From Hespellia sp. (GTDB lineage Bacteria > Bacillota > Clostridia > Lachnospirales > Lachnospiraceae), in contig JAQVCP010000011.1 of assembly GCA_028689735.1 (NCBI GenBank), positions 1 to 64,000 on the forward strand: 64,000 nucleotides of DNA, given 5' to 3'. Under the pieces are notes generated by a model. That model made no database searches, had not been told where the DNA came from, and saw only the letters and a program-made list of their open reading frames with translations. Both the position numbers and the translations under genes were made by a program. Of this stretch, positions 45,656-53,522 are shown in pieces. Each line of letters opens with the position of its first letter. Positions within the stretch are counted from its first letter, which is position 1.

Positions 45656-45656
45656 G

Positions 45657-45710
45657 TTTAGAAAATGTTTATCTTTACTTTATTTTGATGATACATCCCT
45701 TTCGTATAGT
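45657..45710 (+). promoter_or_regulatory. Regulon box B and promoter, upstream of small peptide-PAP2
   Basis: Repeats TTTAGAAAATG (45657-45667), TTTATCTTTAC (45668-45678), TTTATTTTGAT (45679-45689), then 15 bp and TATAGT at 45705-45710. The geometry is identical to box A. Confidence 0.75.
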
Positions 45711-45732
45711 AAAAGCATGGAGGGTGGTATAT

Positions 45733-45843
45733 ATGAAAACAGAAAGTAAGGAATTAATAAAAAAATTATTATTTAAATTGTTATGTAGTTTATGCTTTTG
45801 GGGTATGTTAGCTCTTTGTATTGGAAAACTAGGAACAATGTAA
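45733..45843 (+). CDS. 36-aa single-helix membrane peptide
   Basis: ATG 45733 follows GGAGGGTGG, directly behind the -10 of promoter B. It encodes a 36-residue peptide: a charged start (MKTESKELIKK), then a hydrophobic helix of about 20 residues (LLFKLLCSLCFWGMLALCI) with three Cys, and a short GKLGTM end. First gene of its transcription unit, 86 bp before the PAP2 gene. It may be a small regulator of the kinase or a stress peptide; there is no homology evidence. Confidence 0.5.
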   Translation: MKTESKELIKKLLFKLLCSLCFWGMLALCIGKLGTM

Positions 45844-45929
45844 GAGGGAATGAGTTGCGACAAGAAAGTACTTTAATGTAGTTGATTCTGATGAGCGCTT
45901 TGAAGATAATAACGAAAGAAGGTAGTGCT

Positions 45930-46487
45930 ATGATTTACTTACAGCAATTAGATGGAACAGTATTATTATGGATTCAAGACCATCTTCGATTTTCAATATT
46001 AGATGGTTTTTGGAGATTTATTACATCTCTCGGGAATGCGGGAGCTTTGTGGATTGCACTAGGAATCGGATTGCTTTGCATGAAAAAGACAAGATCGATT
46101 GGATTGACGATGTTATGTGCTCTGGTTTTGAACATATTGATGACCAATGTTGTATTAAAGCATTTGGTGGCGCGTCCCAGACCGTTTACAGAACTAGAGG
46201 CAATTATCCCATTGATTAAAAGACCAATGGATTATTCTTTCCCTTCTGGACATACTGCAGCATCATTTGCAGCAGCATTTGTAGCATACCGGATGCTGCC
46301 AAAAAAATATGGAATCAGCCTCATGGTAATAGCGGGACAAATTGCTTTTTCAAGGCTGTATTTAGGTGTACATTATCCAAGCGATGTGCTGGGTGGTATC
46401 ATTGTGGGCTGTTTTGCTGCGGTCATATCAGTAAAATTAATCAAGAGTTTAGAAAATAGATATACGATGTTTAAGACCCTGCCTTAA
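45930..46487 (+). CDS. PAP2 family phosphatase, probable undecaprenyl-diphosphatase
   Basis: A 185-aa membrane protein. ATG 45930 has GAAGGTAG upstream; the frame extends to 45882 without a site. All three PAP2 motifs are present: KHLVARPRP (about residues 76-84), SFPSGHTAA (about 103-111) and SRLYLGVHYPSD (about 142-153). Five to six membrane helices alternate with these loops. BcrC/PgpB-type PAP2 enzymes convert undecaprenyl diphosphate to the monophosphate at the outer face, and BcrC confers bacitracin tolerance. The neighbours (DUF368 translocase, CsbB-like enzyme) use the same carrier, so a role in carrier recycling is likely. Confidence 0.88.
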   Translation: MIYLQQLDGTVLLWIQDHLRFSILDGFWRFITSLGNAGALWIALGIGLLCMKKTRSIGLTMLCALVLNILMTNVVLKHLVARPRPFTELEAIIPLIKRPMDYSFPSGHTAASFAAAFVAYRMLPKKYGISLMVIAGQIAFSRLYLGVHYPSDVLGGIIVGCFAAVISVKLIKSLENRYTMFKTLP

Positions 46488-46584
46488 GATGTACATAGCA
46501 TCAGGAGAGGAGATGGTAGGAAAGACGAAGATAAAAGATAAGATAAAAACTTGAAACTTTATTTTCGAAAGGAGAATAACGCAA

Positions 46585-47022
46585 ATGGATGACAAAACAA
46601 AAAATTTACAGAAAAAGAAAAAAAGCAGAATCGCGGTTACATTGGGAACAACAATGGCAATTGCCATGATGGCGATTCCGACAGCTGCTTTTGCGGCTGA
46701 GAAGCCGACAACAACCGTAGCGAGTGCACAGGAAAAAAATAAAGATAGTGAAAAAGATGCGGCATCTGAAGCTGCAGAGGCAAAAGAATTACAGGCGAAG
46801 GCTTCCATAACGGAAACGGAAGCAATTGCAGCAATGAAAAAGAGTCTTGGACTAAGCGATACATTGGAAGTTATCTCAGATGGGCTGGGAGACGAAAACG
46901 GAACCATTGTCTATCAGTTACATTATACAGATTTATCTGGGATTGATGTAGATGTGATGGTGGATGCAGTAAATGGTGCAGTGACAGCAGAAAGTGCTGA
47001 TAATATAGAGAGTGAAAACTAG
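46585..47022 (+). CDS. Secreted PepSY-like protein
   Basis: A 145-aa protein starting at ATG 46585 after AAAGGAG. A twin-lysine N-terminus and a hydrophobic segment (VTLGTTMAIAMMAIPTAAFA, about 19-38) with AFAA give a clear signal peptide. A Lys/Glu/Ala-rich spacer follows, then one PepSY-like unit: ITETEAIAAMKKSLGL and IVYQLHYTDLSGIDVDVMVD, then AVNGAVTA. PepSY proteins often inhibit or sense extracytoplasmic proteases or act with kinases. The gene is 97 bp after PAP2 with no box of its own and ends at a strong terminator. Confidence 0.75.
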   Translation: MDDKTKNLQKKKKSRIAVTLGTTMAIAMMAIPTAAFAAEKPTTTVASAQEKNKDSEKDAASEAAEAKELQAKASITETEAIAAMKKSLGLSDTLEVISDGLGDENGTIVYQLHYTDLSGIDVDVMVDAVNGAVTAESADNIESEN

Positions 47023-47034
47023 AAGGAATTTTCC

Positions 47035-47059
47035 GACCCCGTTTAATACGGGGTCCTTT
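47035..47059 (+). terminator. Rho-independent terminator after the PepSY gene
   Basis: GACCCCGT (47035-47042) pairs with ACGGGGTC (47048-47055) around TTAAT, followed by CTTTT. Confidence 0.85.
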
Positions 47060-47063
47060 TAAG

Positions 47064-47117
47064 TTTAGAAATTGTTTATATGTTGTTTAGACTGGATAAA
47101 TAGTGCAGAAATAAAAT
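47064..47117 (+). promoter_or_regulatory. Regulon box C and promoter, upstream of the ABC transporter
   Basis: Repeats TTTAGAAATTG (47064-47074), TTTATATGTTG (47075-47085), TTTAGACTGGA (47086-47096), then 15 bp and TAAAAT at 47112-47117. Same geometry as the other four boxes. Confidence 0.75.
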
Positions 47118-47159
47118 ATAGAAAAGAAAGATAGATTGGATAGAAGAGAGGTAAGAAAG

Positions 47160-48113
47160 ATGATTCGGACGAAGGATGTAAATAAAATATACAAAAATGG
47201 ATTTCATGCAGTGAACAATCTGAATCTTAAAGTGGGATATTCAGATATCTTTGGTTTTCTTGGACCAAATGGAGCAGGGAAAACAACTACAATTCGAATG
47301 CTGGATGGACTTCTTACACCAAGCAGTGGTGAAATAAAAATAGGAGGCTGGGATATCCAGGAAAATCCATTGGAGATAAAGCGGATGATAGGAGTTGTTC
47401 CGGAATCACATGGATATTATTCGTGGATGACTGCAAGAGAGTATCTGGAATATTTCTCTGATTTATTCCGAAATGGAGAAAAACAGGATGACTATATTCA
47501 GGAACTGTTAGAAAATGTTGGTCTTTCTGACAGGCAGGATAGTCTCATTAGTCAGTTCTCGAGAGGAATGAAACAGCGCCTTGGAATTGCAAAAGCACTG
47601 GTAAATCAGCCAAAGATTATTTTTTTGGATGAACCAACGCTTGGGCTCGATCCGAATGGACAGCGGGAGATTCAACAATTATTAAAAAGCATTAATCAAG
47701 AAAAAAGAATCACAATCTTTATCACTTCGCATCAACTGAAGGATATTGAAGTGCTTTGTAATAAAGTTTGCATTGTAAAAGCTGGCGAATTGATTGAACA
47801 GGGAAGCATTCCTCAACTTCAGGAAAAATATATGCCAGGTTATACGATTGAAATGCAGACCAGTGCAAATCTGAATCTGCTTCATATATTGCAGGGAATT
47901 CCGAAAATAGAAAGAGTATTTCTTGGAGAGGAAGGACAGATTGTTATTGTAATGGAGAAAGGACGAGAGGAGAATTTTTACACAAAAATGAAACATGATA
48001 TCATCGCACAATGCATGTCTGCTGGAATTGATATTGAGACCATAAGAAAGAAAAAATTAAGCATGGAGGATATCTTTTTCCGCGCGACACGAGAGGAGAA
48101 TCAGGAAAAATGA
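47160..48113 (+). CDS. ABC transporter ATP-binding protein
   Basis: A 317-aa ATPase. ATG 47160 is 6 bp after GAGAGGTAA; the longer TTG 47136 frame lacks a site. Walker A GPNGAGKT is at residues 35-42, the Q-loop region GVVPESHGYYSWMTAREYLE follows, the signature SRGMKQRLGIAKAL is at about 134-147 and Walker B IIFLDEPTLGLD has its Asp at about 157. The C-terminal 100 residues form the extension usual for ABC-2 exporters (NatA/DrrA type). It overlaps the permease gene by 4 bp. With the next three genes it forms an exporter unit, possibly for an antimicrobial peptide or envelope precursor; substrate not deducible. Confidence 0.93.
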   Translation: MIRTKDVNKIYKNGFHAVNNLNLKVGYSDIFGFLGPNGAGKTTTIRMLDGLLTPSSGEIKIGGWDIQENPLEIKRMIGVVPESHGYYSWMTAREYLEYFSDLFRNGEKQDDYIQELLENVGLSDRQDSLISQFSRGMKQRLGIAKALVNQPKIIFLDEPTLGLDPNGQREIQQLLKSINQEKRITIFITSHQLKDIEVLCNKVCIVKAGELIEQGSIPQLQEKYMPGYTIEMQTSANLNLLHILQGIPKIERVFLGEEGQIVIVMEKGREENFYTKMKHDIIAQCMSAGIDIETIRKKKLSMEDIFFRATREENQEK

Positions 48114-48868
48114 TAAATACAATGATAAAAAAGGAATTCAGAGAATGCCTCTTTGAGAGTAAAGGTCTATGGATGGTGTTTTCGACTGCAGTGCTTCTTT
48201 CCATACTAAGTATTGTAGTTGTGAATATCAAAGAAGGCAGTGTTTTGGCGCAGACAGATATTCTGCAGTATGCCATGAAAGCGATTTTCTTTCTGACATT
48301 TATTGTTTCTTTGGTACTTGGGGCATCGTCCTTTGTTTCTGAGAGAGAAGAGAATACTATGGAAAGTCTCTTGCTTACACCAGTATCAAAAGAAATGCTG
48401 ACTTTTTCAAAATATGTTGGCGTTTTATTAATAGGATGTGCGATTTTGGCAATCTCCATGCCGTATCTTGTGGCAATTGGTCTTGGAACGCAGTTCGTGG
48501 GAACTAGTGTGATACTGACACTTTTCATTGGCGGAATATTAGAACTGTCTTTTGTGGCAATCGCAGTAGCTTTTTCCATTTTATTTCAAAGTTCCAAAGC
48601 TTCGATTTTAACATCCATTTTAGTATTGATTCTGGTGTTCATGCCGGGAATGATGAGTGGACTTTTGAAACAATCAGTAATCGGAAGAATCTTATTACGG
48701 ATGGATCCAATTGCAAATGCATTTGACATGATGAAAGCTGTTCTGTCTGACCAGTTACCAATCCATGAACAACTGGTTCACCTACCATCTTTAGTTATCT
48801 TCTTGATCATTGCCTTCATCTTTTTGTGCTGGGCAGGTGGGAAAGTATCATTAAAGGGGGAAAAATAG
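48110..48868 (+). CDS. ABC-2 type permease
   Basis: A 252-aa membrane protein starting at ATG 48110, overlapping the ATPase stop. MINTMIKKEFRECLFESKG is the usual cytoplasmic start of ABC-2 permeases. Six hydrophobic segments follow (e.g. WMVFSTAVLLSILSIVV, FFLTFIVSLVLGASSF, YVGVLLIGCAILAISMPYLV and the last near 228-245). The ESLLLTPVSK segment between helices 2 and 3 is typical of NatB-like and Cu-processing permeases. It forms the transport channel for the ATPase encoded just upstream. Confidence 0.9.
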   Translation: MINTMIKKEFRECLFESKGLWMVFSTAVLLSILSIVVVNIKEGSVLAQTDILQYAMKAIFFLTFIVSLVLGASSFVSEREENTMESLLLTPVSKEMLTFSKYVGVLLIGCAILAISMPYLVAIGLGTQFVGTSVILTLFIGGILELSFVAIAVAFSILFQSSKASILTSILVLILVFMPGMMSGLLKQSVIGRILLRMDPIANAFDMMKAVLSDQLPIHEQLVHLPSLVIFLIIAFIFLCWAGGKVSLKGEK

Positions 48869-48869
48869 C

Positions 48870-49460
48870 ATGAGAAAACTACTGTATATATTCTCTGTGA
48901 TGTCTATTTGCTTGCTTTCTACACAAGTTGTTATAGCAGCAGACACAACTCAGAAGATAGACCAGACAATTACAACAGCAACAACAAATCAACCTAAGAG
49001 TGATTCAGAAATTCAAGTAGAAATAATAAGTCCCAAAAAAATCGATTCGTCTCCAGTCTATGATGGAACCATCGACATCAAAGTGAAAAATAATACACAT
49101 CAAACGATTTCTAATATGGGATGTTACCTCACCATTGTTGATGTGGGAAGAAATCAAACTTATCCAGTGGATGAGTTTGGGGAAAATGCTTATCAGACAA
49201 GAACAATAGAAAAGTTAATACCAGAGGAAGCGGTAACGATTCAAATACCAGTTCACATTTTATATGTTGGACAATTTCGTTTTACTGCTTCGGTCATTGC
49301 ATATGATACGAACCAGATTTACACAGGAGCAGCACTGCCAGTTACAATTACTGCAGTCTCAAATTTGCAGAAACAGGTCGTAATAGGAACATCAGTGGTT
49401 ATGCCGATCCTTCTATTAGGAATTGGAGTTGGAATTTGGAAACGAAGAAAGGAGAACTGA
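48870..49460 (+). CDS. Membrane-anchored extracellular Ig-like protein of the ABC unit
   Basis: A 196-aa protein starting at ATG 48870 right after the permease gene, with AAAGGGGGAAA as ribosome site. The signal peptide ends at VVIAADT (about residue 24). The extracellular part (about 45-160) is a beta-rich NEW3/Ig-like domain with DGTIDIKVKNNTHQTISNMG and IQIPVHILYVGQF. One C-terminal helix (VVIGTSVVMPILLLGIGVGI) and a KRRKEN stop-transfer end it. Such proteins accompany NatAB-type exporters. It may capture or sense a ligand outside the cell. It ends 4 bp before the next start. Confidence 0.7.
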   Translation: MRKLLYIFSVMSICLLSTQVVIAADTTQKIDQTITTATTNQPKSDSEIQVEIISPKKIDSSPVYDGTIDIKVKNNTHQTISNMGCYLTIVDVGRNQTYPVDEFGENAYQTRTIEKLIPEEAVTIQIPVHILYVGQFRFTASVIAYDTNQIYTGAALPVTITAVSNLQKQVVIGTSVVMPILLLGIGVGIWKRRKEN

Positions 49461-49464
49461 TATT

Positions 49465-50202
49465 ATGAAAAAATGGGAAAAAACATGTTGTAACATGAAT
49501 TTAAAAAAAGCGGTAATTACCTATATTATAGCTGGAATTGTATTTGTAGTGGTAGCTGCCGGAGTTGGATATGCCAATTTTGGAAGTCGATTATCTAAGG
49601 TGGAGGAGTCTGATAAAAAAACTGAGTCTGTAAACGAAGATTCTGAAAATCGTGCAAAGTCAGACATGAAAGGCACAGATGCAAAAGCAACAAAAGAATA
49701 CAAAGCAGATGAAAATGATGGAGATAATTCGGATTCAGAAAATAGAAATGACAAACAAGATATAGGCGGAGAACATGATAGTGAAAGAGACTGGGAATCT
49801 ATGCTGAGTCTAAATAATACAGATGAAATTATTCTTGGAGTAATCGCAGTAATAGTAGGATTATTCATATTGTGTTACTGGTTACTTGTTCTGGTATGGG
49901 CAGTACAGAAATCAGAAAAAATGGGAACCAGAACTTCATTCTGGGCAGTGCTCACACTATTATTTAATCTGGGAGCAGTAATTGGGTTATATTTATATGG
50001 CATTTTCTGCGGAACATGTAAAGAATGTGGACATATCAAAGTAAAGAATGCAAGATATTGTGTTCAGTGTGGAGCAAGATTTGTTACAGTATGTAAAGAA
50101 TGTGGTGCAGATTATGATGTGGAAGATCAATACTGTAAGAATTGCGGAGCAAAAACGACTGTGGACATGAGCCAAAAAAAAGAGGAAAAAGAAGAAAAGT
50201 AG
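49465..50202 (+). CDS. Membrane protein with C-terminal double zinc ribbon
   Basis: A 245-aa protein; ATG 49465 follows AAAGGAG and is preferred over the longer frame from 49423. A membrane helix at about 17-36 (YIIAGIVFVVVAAGVGY) is followed by a highly charged Asp/Glu/Lys-rich stretch (about 45-110), two more helices (about 120-145 and 155-180), and then the pairs CGTCKECGH, CVQCGA, CKECGA, CKNCGA near the C-terminus, a double zinc ribbon. Zinc-ribbon membrane proteins of this type are common in Clostridia, with unknown roles. It is the last gene of the ABC unit. Confidence 0.65.
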   Translation: MKKWEKTCCNMNLKKAVITYIIAGIVFVVVAAGVGYANFGSRLSKVEESDKKTESVNEDSENRAKSDMKGTDAKATKEYKADENDGDNSDSENRNDKQDIGGEHDSERDWESMLSLNNTDEIILGVIAVIVGLFILCYWLLVLVWAVQKSEKMGTRTSFWAVLTLLFNLGAVIGLYLYGIFCGTCKECGHIKVKNARYCVQCGARFVTVCKECGADYDVEDQYCKNCGAKTTVDMSQKKEEKEEK

Positions 50203-50229
50203 CTTCAATGAATATGTGCACTGAATTAG

Positions 50230-50283
50230 TTTAGAAAATGTTTATATTTTGATTAGTTGGATTTGAGAATCCTCCCTTATGAT
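50230..50283 (+). promoter_or_regulatory. Regulon box D and promoter, upstream of DUF368-kinase-regulator
   Basis: Repeats TTTAGAAAATG (50230-50240), TTTATATTTTG (50241-50251), ATTAGTTGGAT (50252-50262), then 15 bp and TATGAT at 50278-50283. It places the two-component genes under their own control. Confidence 0.75.
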
Positions 50284-50321
50284 TGACTTTGAAGAAAGTT
50301 AAGTATAAGGGAGGATTTTAT

Positions 50322-51224
50322 ATGATTACGAGTTGGTTTACGAATATGTTCCAGGGATTTTGCATGGCAATGGCGGACAGTGTGCCAGGAGTTTCAGGAG
50401 GCAGTATTGCATTTTTAATGGGATTTTATGACCAGTTCATTGGATCGCTAAATGCACTGTCTGGAAAGAATCATAAAAAGAGAAAAGAAGCTCTTCCGTT
50501 TTTAGCAAAGTTGGGAGCAGGCTGGGTTATTGGCATGGGGCTTGCAGTTACCATACTCGCTGTCGTTTTTGAAAAATACATTTATGTCATCAGTTCACTT
50601 TTTATGGGATTCATCTTAGTTGCAATCATCGTGATGATAAAAAATAATAGAGATAGAATCAAAATCAATACAGCAAGTGTACTTTGCTTCGCTGGAGGTT
50701 GTATTTTGGTGGTTTTGGTAACATTGTTAAATCATTCGGGCAGTGCAGTAATGGATCTAAGTAATTTGACTGTTTTTAATGGAATCTATCTGTTTTTTGC
50801 TGCGATGATTGCAATCTCAGCAATGGTGCTTCCAGGAATCTCTGGTTCTACCTTGTTACTGGTATTTGGTTTATATATGCCTGTCATTTCGGCAATCAAA
50901 AGTTTGATGCATTTGGATTTTTCTGTGCTCCCTGCACTTTGTATTTTTGGTATGGGTGTGCTGACGGGAATTTTGCTATTTGTAAGACTAATAAAAATGG
51001 CACTGGAGAAGTTCCCAGGACAGACCATGTGTGGTATTATTGGATTAATGGTTGGTTCCTTTTATTCCATTATGATGGGACCTACGACATTAAAAGTTCC
51101 ACAGGAGGCAATGAGTTTCAGTACCTTTCATATCATTGCATTTATAGTTGGTGCTTTGCTTGTGCTATTGATGGAGAAAGGAAGTCAAATCAATGACAAT
51201 AAGAAAGAGATTAGTGCTGTCTAA
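50322..51224 (+). CDS. DUF368 (PopT-type) undecaprenyl-phosphate translocase
   Basis: A 300-aa polytopic protein starting at ATG 50322 after AAGGGAGG. The N-terminal FQGFCMAMADSVPGVSGGSI (about 8-27) and the internal second copy ISAMVLPGISGSTLLLVFGL mark the two inverted halves of DUF368. About eight membrane helices are visible. DUF368 proteins are established C55-phosphate translocases that return the lipid carrier to the inner face and affect tolerance to antibiotics that bind it. It overlaps the kinase gene by 32 bp, so translocase and sensor are made together. Confidence 0.9.
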   Translation: MITSWFTNMFQGFCMAMADSVPGVSGGSIAFLMGFYDQFIGSLNALSGKNHKKRKEALPFLAKLGAGWVIGMGLAVTILAVVFEKYIYVISSLFMGFILVAIIVMIKNNRDRIKINTASVLCFAGGCILVVLVTLLNHSGSAVMDLSNLTVFNGIYLFFAAMIAISAMVLPGISGSTLLLVFGLYMPVISAIKSLMHLDFSVLPALCIFGMGVLTGILLFVRLIKMALEKFPGQTMCGIIGLMVGSFYSIMMGPTTLKVPQEAMSFSTFHIIAFIVGALLVLLMEKGSQINDNKKEISAV

Positions 51225-52707
51225 CGTGTTAATGATTATCATTCCACTATGTTTGTCTGCGATAGTGGGATATTTGCTTTTGGATTCCTTTGGAAGTAAG
51301 TATTGGGATTCACTGGAAGATATGTTCAGCGATCAAAATGGGGTCTATTCTGCCGAGAGTGTAATTTATGCCTATCGAGATGAGTTCTTCCACGGAGAAT
51401 GGGAGAAATATGCGGAGATTGAAGACGATACCGTTGTGTTTTCAGCGGATGAAGTATCTTCTATGAAAGAGCTTGATCAGGAGCTGAAAGATCTGGGATA
51501 TAATTTTCAGGTAAAGATTGGTGAGAGCATTTCTTACTCGAGTCTTACAAGTAGTGAGACGAAGAAGGCAGAAAACTATACGCAGGGCAATTATGCCGGG
51601 GTTGAAAGTTTAACGTTGACGGATGGTAATGCAACAATTATTAAGAATACATTTACAGCAGCGGATGAAAAGGTGGAAATTACAGTCGTTTGTTCCAACG
51701 CAAAAGGAGCAATTTCCGCAAACAAGTCGTACCTAAAAAAGCACATCCTGATTTTCGTAATGATGTTTGGTTTGATTGTTATGGCACTTGTCATAGTGAC
51801 GAATTTACTATTGTCTCGATGGATTTCGCATATGATTATGAAACCGTTAAAGGCATTGCAGATTGGGACAAGGGAAATCGCAAATGGGAATCTAGATTCT
51901 GAAATTGCTTATCATAAGCCAGATGAATTCGGCGAGGTATGTCAGGAGTTTGATGCCATGCGTGGCAGACTAAAAGAATCTGTTGAGACAAGACTGCAAT
52001 ATGAGCAGTATCGAAGAGAACTAATTGTTGGAATTTCCCATGATCTTCGGACACCGCTGACATCAATTAAAGGATATGTGGAAGGCCTTTTAGATGGAAT
52101 TGCCAATACAGAAGAGAAAAAGGTACGATATTATGATGCCATTCATGTTCGTGCAATGGATATGGAATCTTTGGTGGACAGTCTTTCTACCTTTGCAAAG
52201 CTGGAGAATCATGAATACAAATATCATCTGGAACCGGTTGATATGAATGAATACATGATGCAGCTTTTGAAGGAATATCGGGAAGAGACGATCCAGAAGC
52301 GAACCGAACTCATTTATGACAATTATGCAGCTCAGACAGACGTGCTGGTGGATGTGCAGGAGATGCATCGTGTCTTTATCAATCTGTTTGAGAATAGCAT
52401 TAAGTATCGAATCAAAGATGAGACAGTCATTCAAATTCAGATGAAGAACCTGGATGATACGTTACAGATCACAGTTGCAGATGATGGACCGGGAGTACCG
52501 GAAGCAGAATTGACGCAGATTTTTAACAGTTTTTATCGTGGAGATGAATCCAGAACGAATCCTGAGAATGGAAGTGGACTTGGTCTTGCAATTGTGAAGC
52601 GAATTGTGGAAGGTCACAAAGGGACGATCACAGCATACTGCGAGAAAGGGTTGGTAATGAGGATTATATTACCGATTCATCAGACAAAAAAAGAAGAGGG
52701 CGAGTAA
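51193..52707 (+). CDS. Sensor histidine kinase
   Basis: A 504-aa membrane kinase; ATG 51193 lies inside the DUF368 gene, after GAAAGGAAG. Helix 1 (about 8-29) and helix 2 (about 183-207, HILIFVMMFGLIVMALVIV) enclose an extracytoplasmic sensor region of about 150 residues without a known fold. A HAMP domain (about 208-262) leads to the dimerisation helix with phospho-acceptor His283 in GISHDLRTPLTSIKGY. The ATPase domain has NLFENSIKY, DDGPGVPE and GSGLGLAIVKRI. Complete and orthodox. The partner regulator follows by 5 bp. The ligand is unknown; envelope stress is inferred from the genes it appears to control. Confidence 0.95.
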   Translation: MTIRKRLVLSNVLMIIIPLCLSAIVGYLLLDSFGSKYWDSLEDMFSDQNGVYSAESVIYAYRDEFFHGEWEKYAEIEDDTVVFSADEVSSMKELDQELKDLGYNFQVKIGESISYSSLTSSETKKAENYTQGNYAGVESLTLTDGNATIIKNTFTAADEKVEITVVCSNAKGAISANKSYLKKHILIFVMMFGLIVMALVIVTNLLLSRWISHMIMKPLKALQIGTREIANGNLDSEIAYHKPDEFGEVCQEFDAMRGRLKESVETRLQYEQYRRELIVGISHDLRTPLTSIKGYVEGLLDGIANTEEKKVRYYDAIHVRAMDMESLVDSLSTFAKLENHEYKYHLEPVDMNEYMMQLLKEYREETIQKRTELIYDNYAAQTDVLVDVQEMHRVFINLFENSIKYRIKDETVIQIQMKNLDDTLQITVADDGPGVPEAELTQIFNSFYRGDESRTNPENGSGLGLAIVKRIVEGHKGTITAYCEKGLVMRIILPIHQTKKEEGE

Positions 52708-52712
52708 AACGT

Positions 52713-53408
52713 ATGAAGAAAATATTAATCGTCGAGGATGATACACTGATTGCTGATTTAGAGAGGGATTATCTAGAGGCAAGTGAATATGAAGTGGATG
52801 TTGCAAAGGACGGAATCGAAGGGATACGTCTTTTTAGAGAAAATGAGTATGACCTGGCGTTGCTTGATATCATGCTGCCGGGAATGTCCGGCTTTGATAT
52901 TTGCCGCGAAATCAGGAAGGAGACTCTAACCCCAGTGATCATGGTAACGGCAAAAAAAACGGATATTGATAAAATCAGGGGACTGGGACTTGGAGCCGAT
53001 GATTATATCGTAAAGCCATTTTCTCCGGCAGAGTTAGTAGCTCGTGTAAAGGCACATATTCAGATGCATGAAACGCTGCTCAGCCAGGCACAGCCAAAGA
53101 AGGAAGAAGTAATTGAATTCAGGGATCTTCAGATTTTGCCCTTGTCTCATAAGGTTTTTGTGAAAGAGAAAGAAATCTCCATGACAAACAAAGAGTATGA
53201 GCTTTTACTATTCATGGCGACAAATCCGAATATTGTATTTTCTAAAGAGACACTTTTTGACCGTATCTGGGGTATGGATGCAGTTGGAGATATGGCAACG
53301 GTAACGGTACATGTCAACCGAATTAGAGAGAAGATTGAGGTGGATACCTCGAACCCAGAATATCTGGTCACCGTGTGGGGCGCTGGATATCGATTTAACA
53401 TCATATAA
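52713..53408 (+). CDS. OmpR family response regulator
   Basis: A 231-aa regulator. ATG 52713 is 5 bp after the kinase stop. The receiver domain has the acidic pair VEDD (about 7-10), phospho-acceptor Asp52 in LLDIMLPG, Thr in MVTAKK and Lys in DDYIVKPF. The winged-helix domain (about 130-228) has EYELLLFMATNPNIVFSKE, the recognition-helix region ATVTVHVNRIREKIE and GAGYRFNI. OmpR-type regulators bind direct repeats with 10-11 bp spacing next to the -35 region. That is exactly the pattern found upstream of five operons in this island, including its own. Confidence 0.95.
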   Translation: MKKILIVEDDTLIADLERDYLEASEYEVDVAKDGIEGIRLFRENEYDLALLDIMLPGMSGFDICREIRKETLTPVIMVTAKKTDIDKIRGLGLGADDYIVKPFSPAELVARVKAHIQMHETLLSQAQPKKEEVIEFRDLQILPLSHKVFVKEKEISMTNKEYELLLFMATNPNIVFSKETLFDRIWGMDAVGDMATVTVHVNRIREKIEVDTSNPEYLVTVWGAGYRFNII

Positions 53409-53413
53409 ATAAG

Positions 53414-53467
53414 TTTAGATAGAGTTTAGAAATCGTTTCTTTGACTTTAAGATGTCATTTTTATAAT
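53414..53467 (+). promoter_or_regulatory. Regulon box E and promoter, upstream of the GT2-to-glycosidase operon
   Basis: Repeats TTTAGATAGAG (53414-53424), TTTAGAAATCG (53425-53435), TTTCTTTGACT (53436-53446), then 15 bp and TATAAT at 53462-53467. From the second repeat to the start codon it is almost identical to box A, indicating duplication of a promoter cassette. Confidence 0.75.
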
Positions 53468-53522
53468 AAAGACATCTTGAAGTGAAGGAAGCGATTTTTT
53501 GATGAAAAGGAGTGGGGAAATT

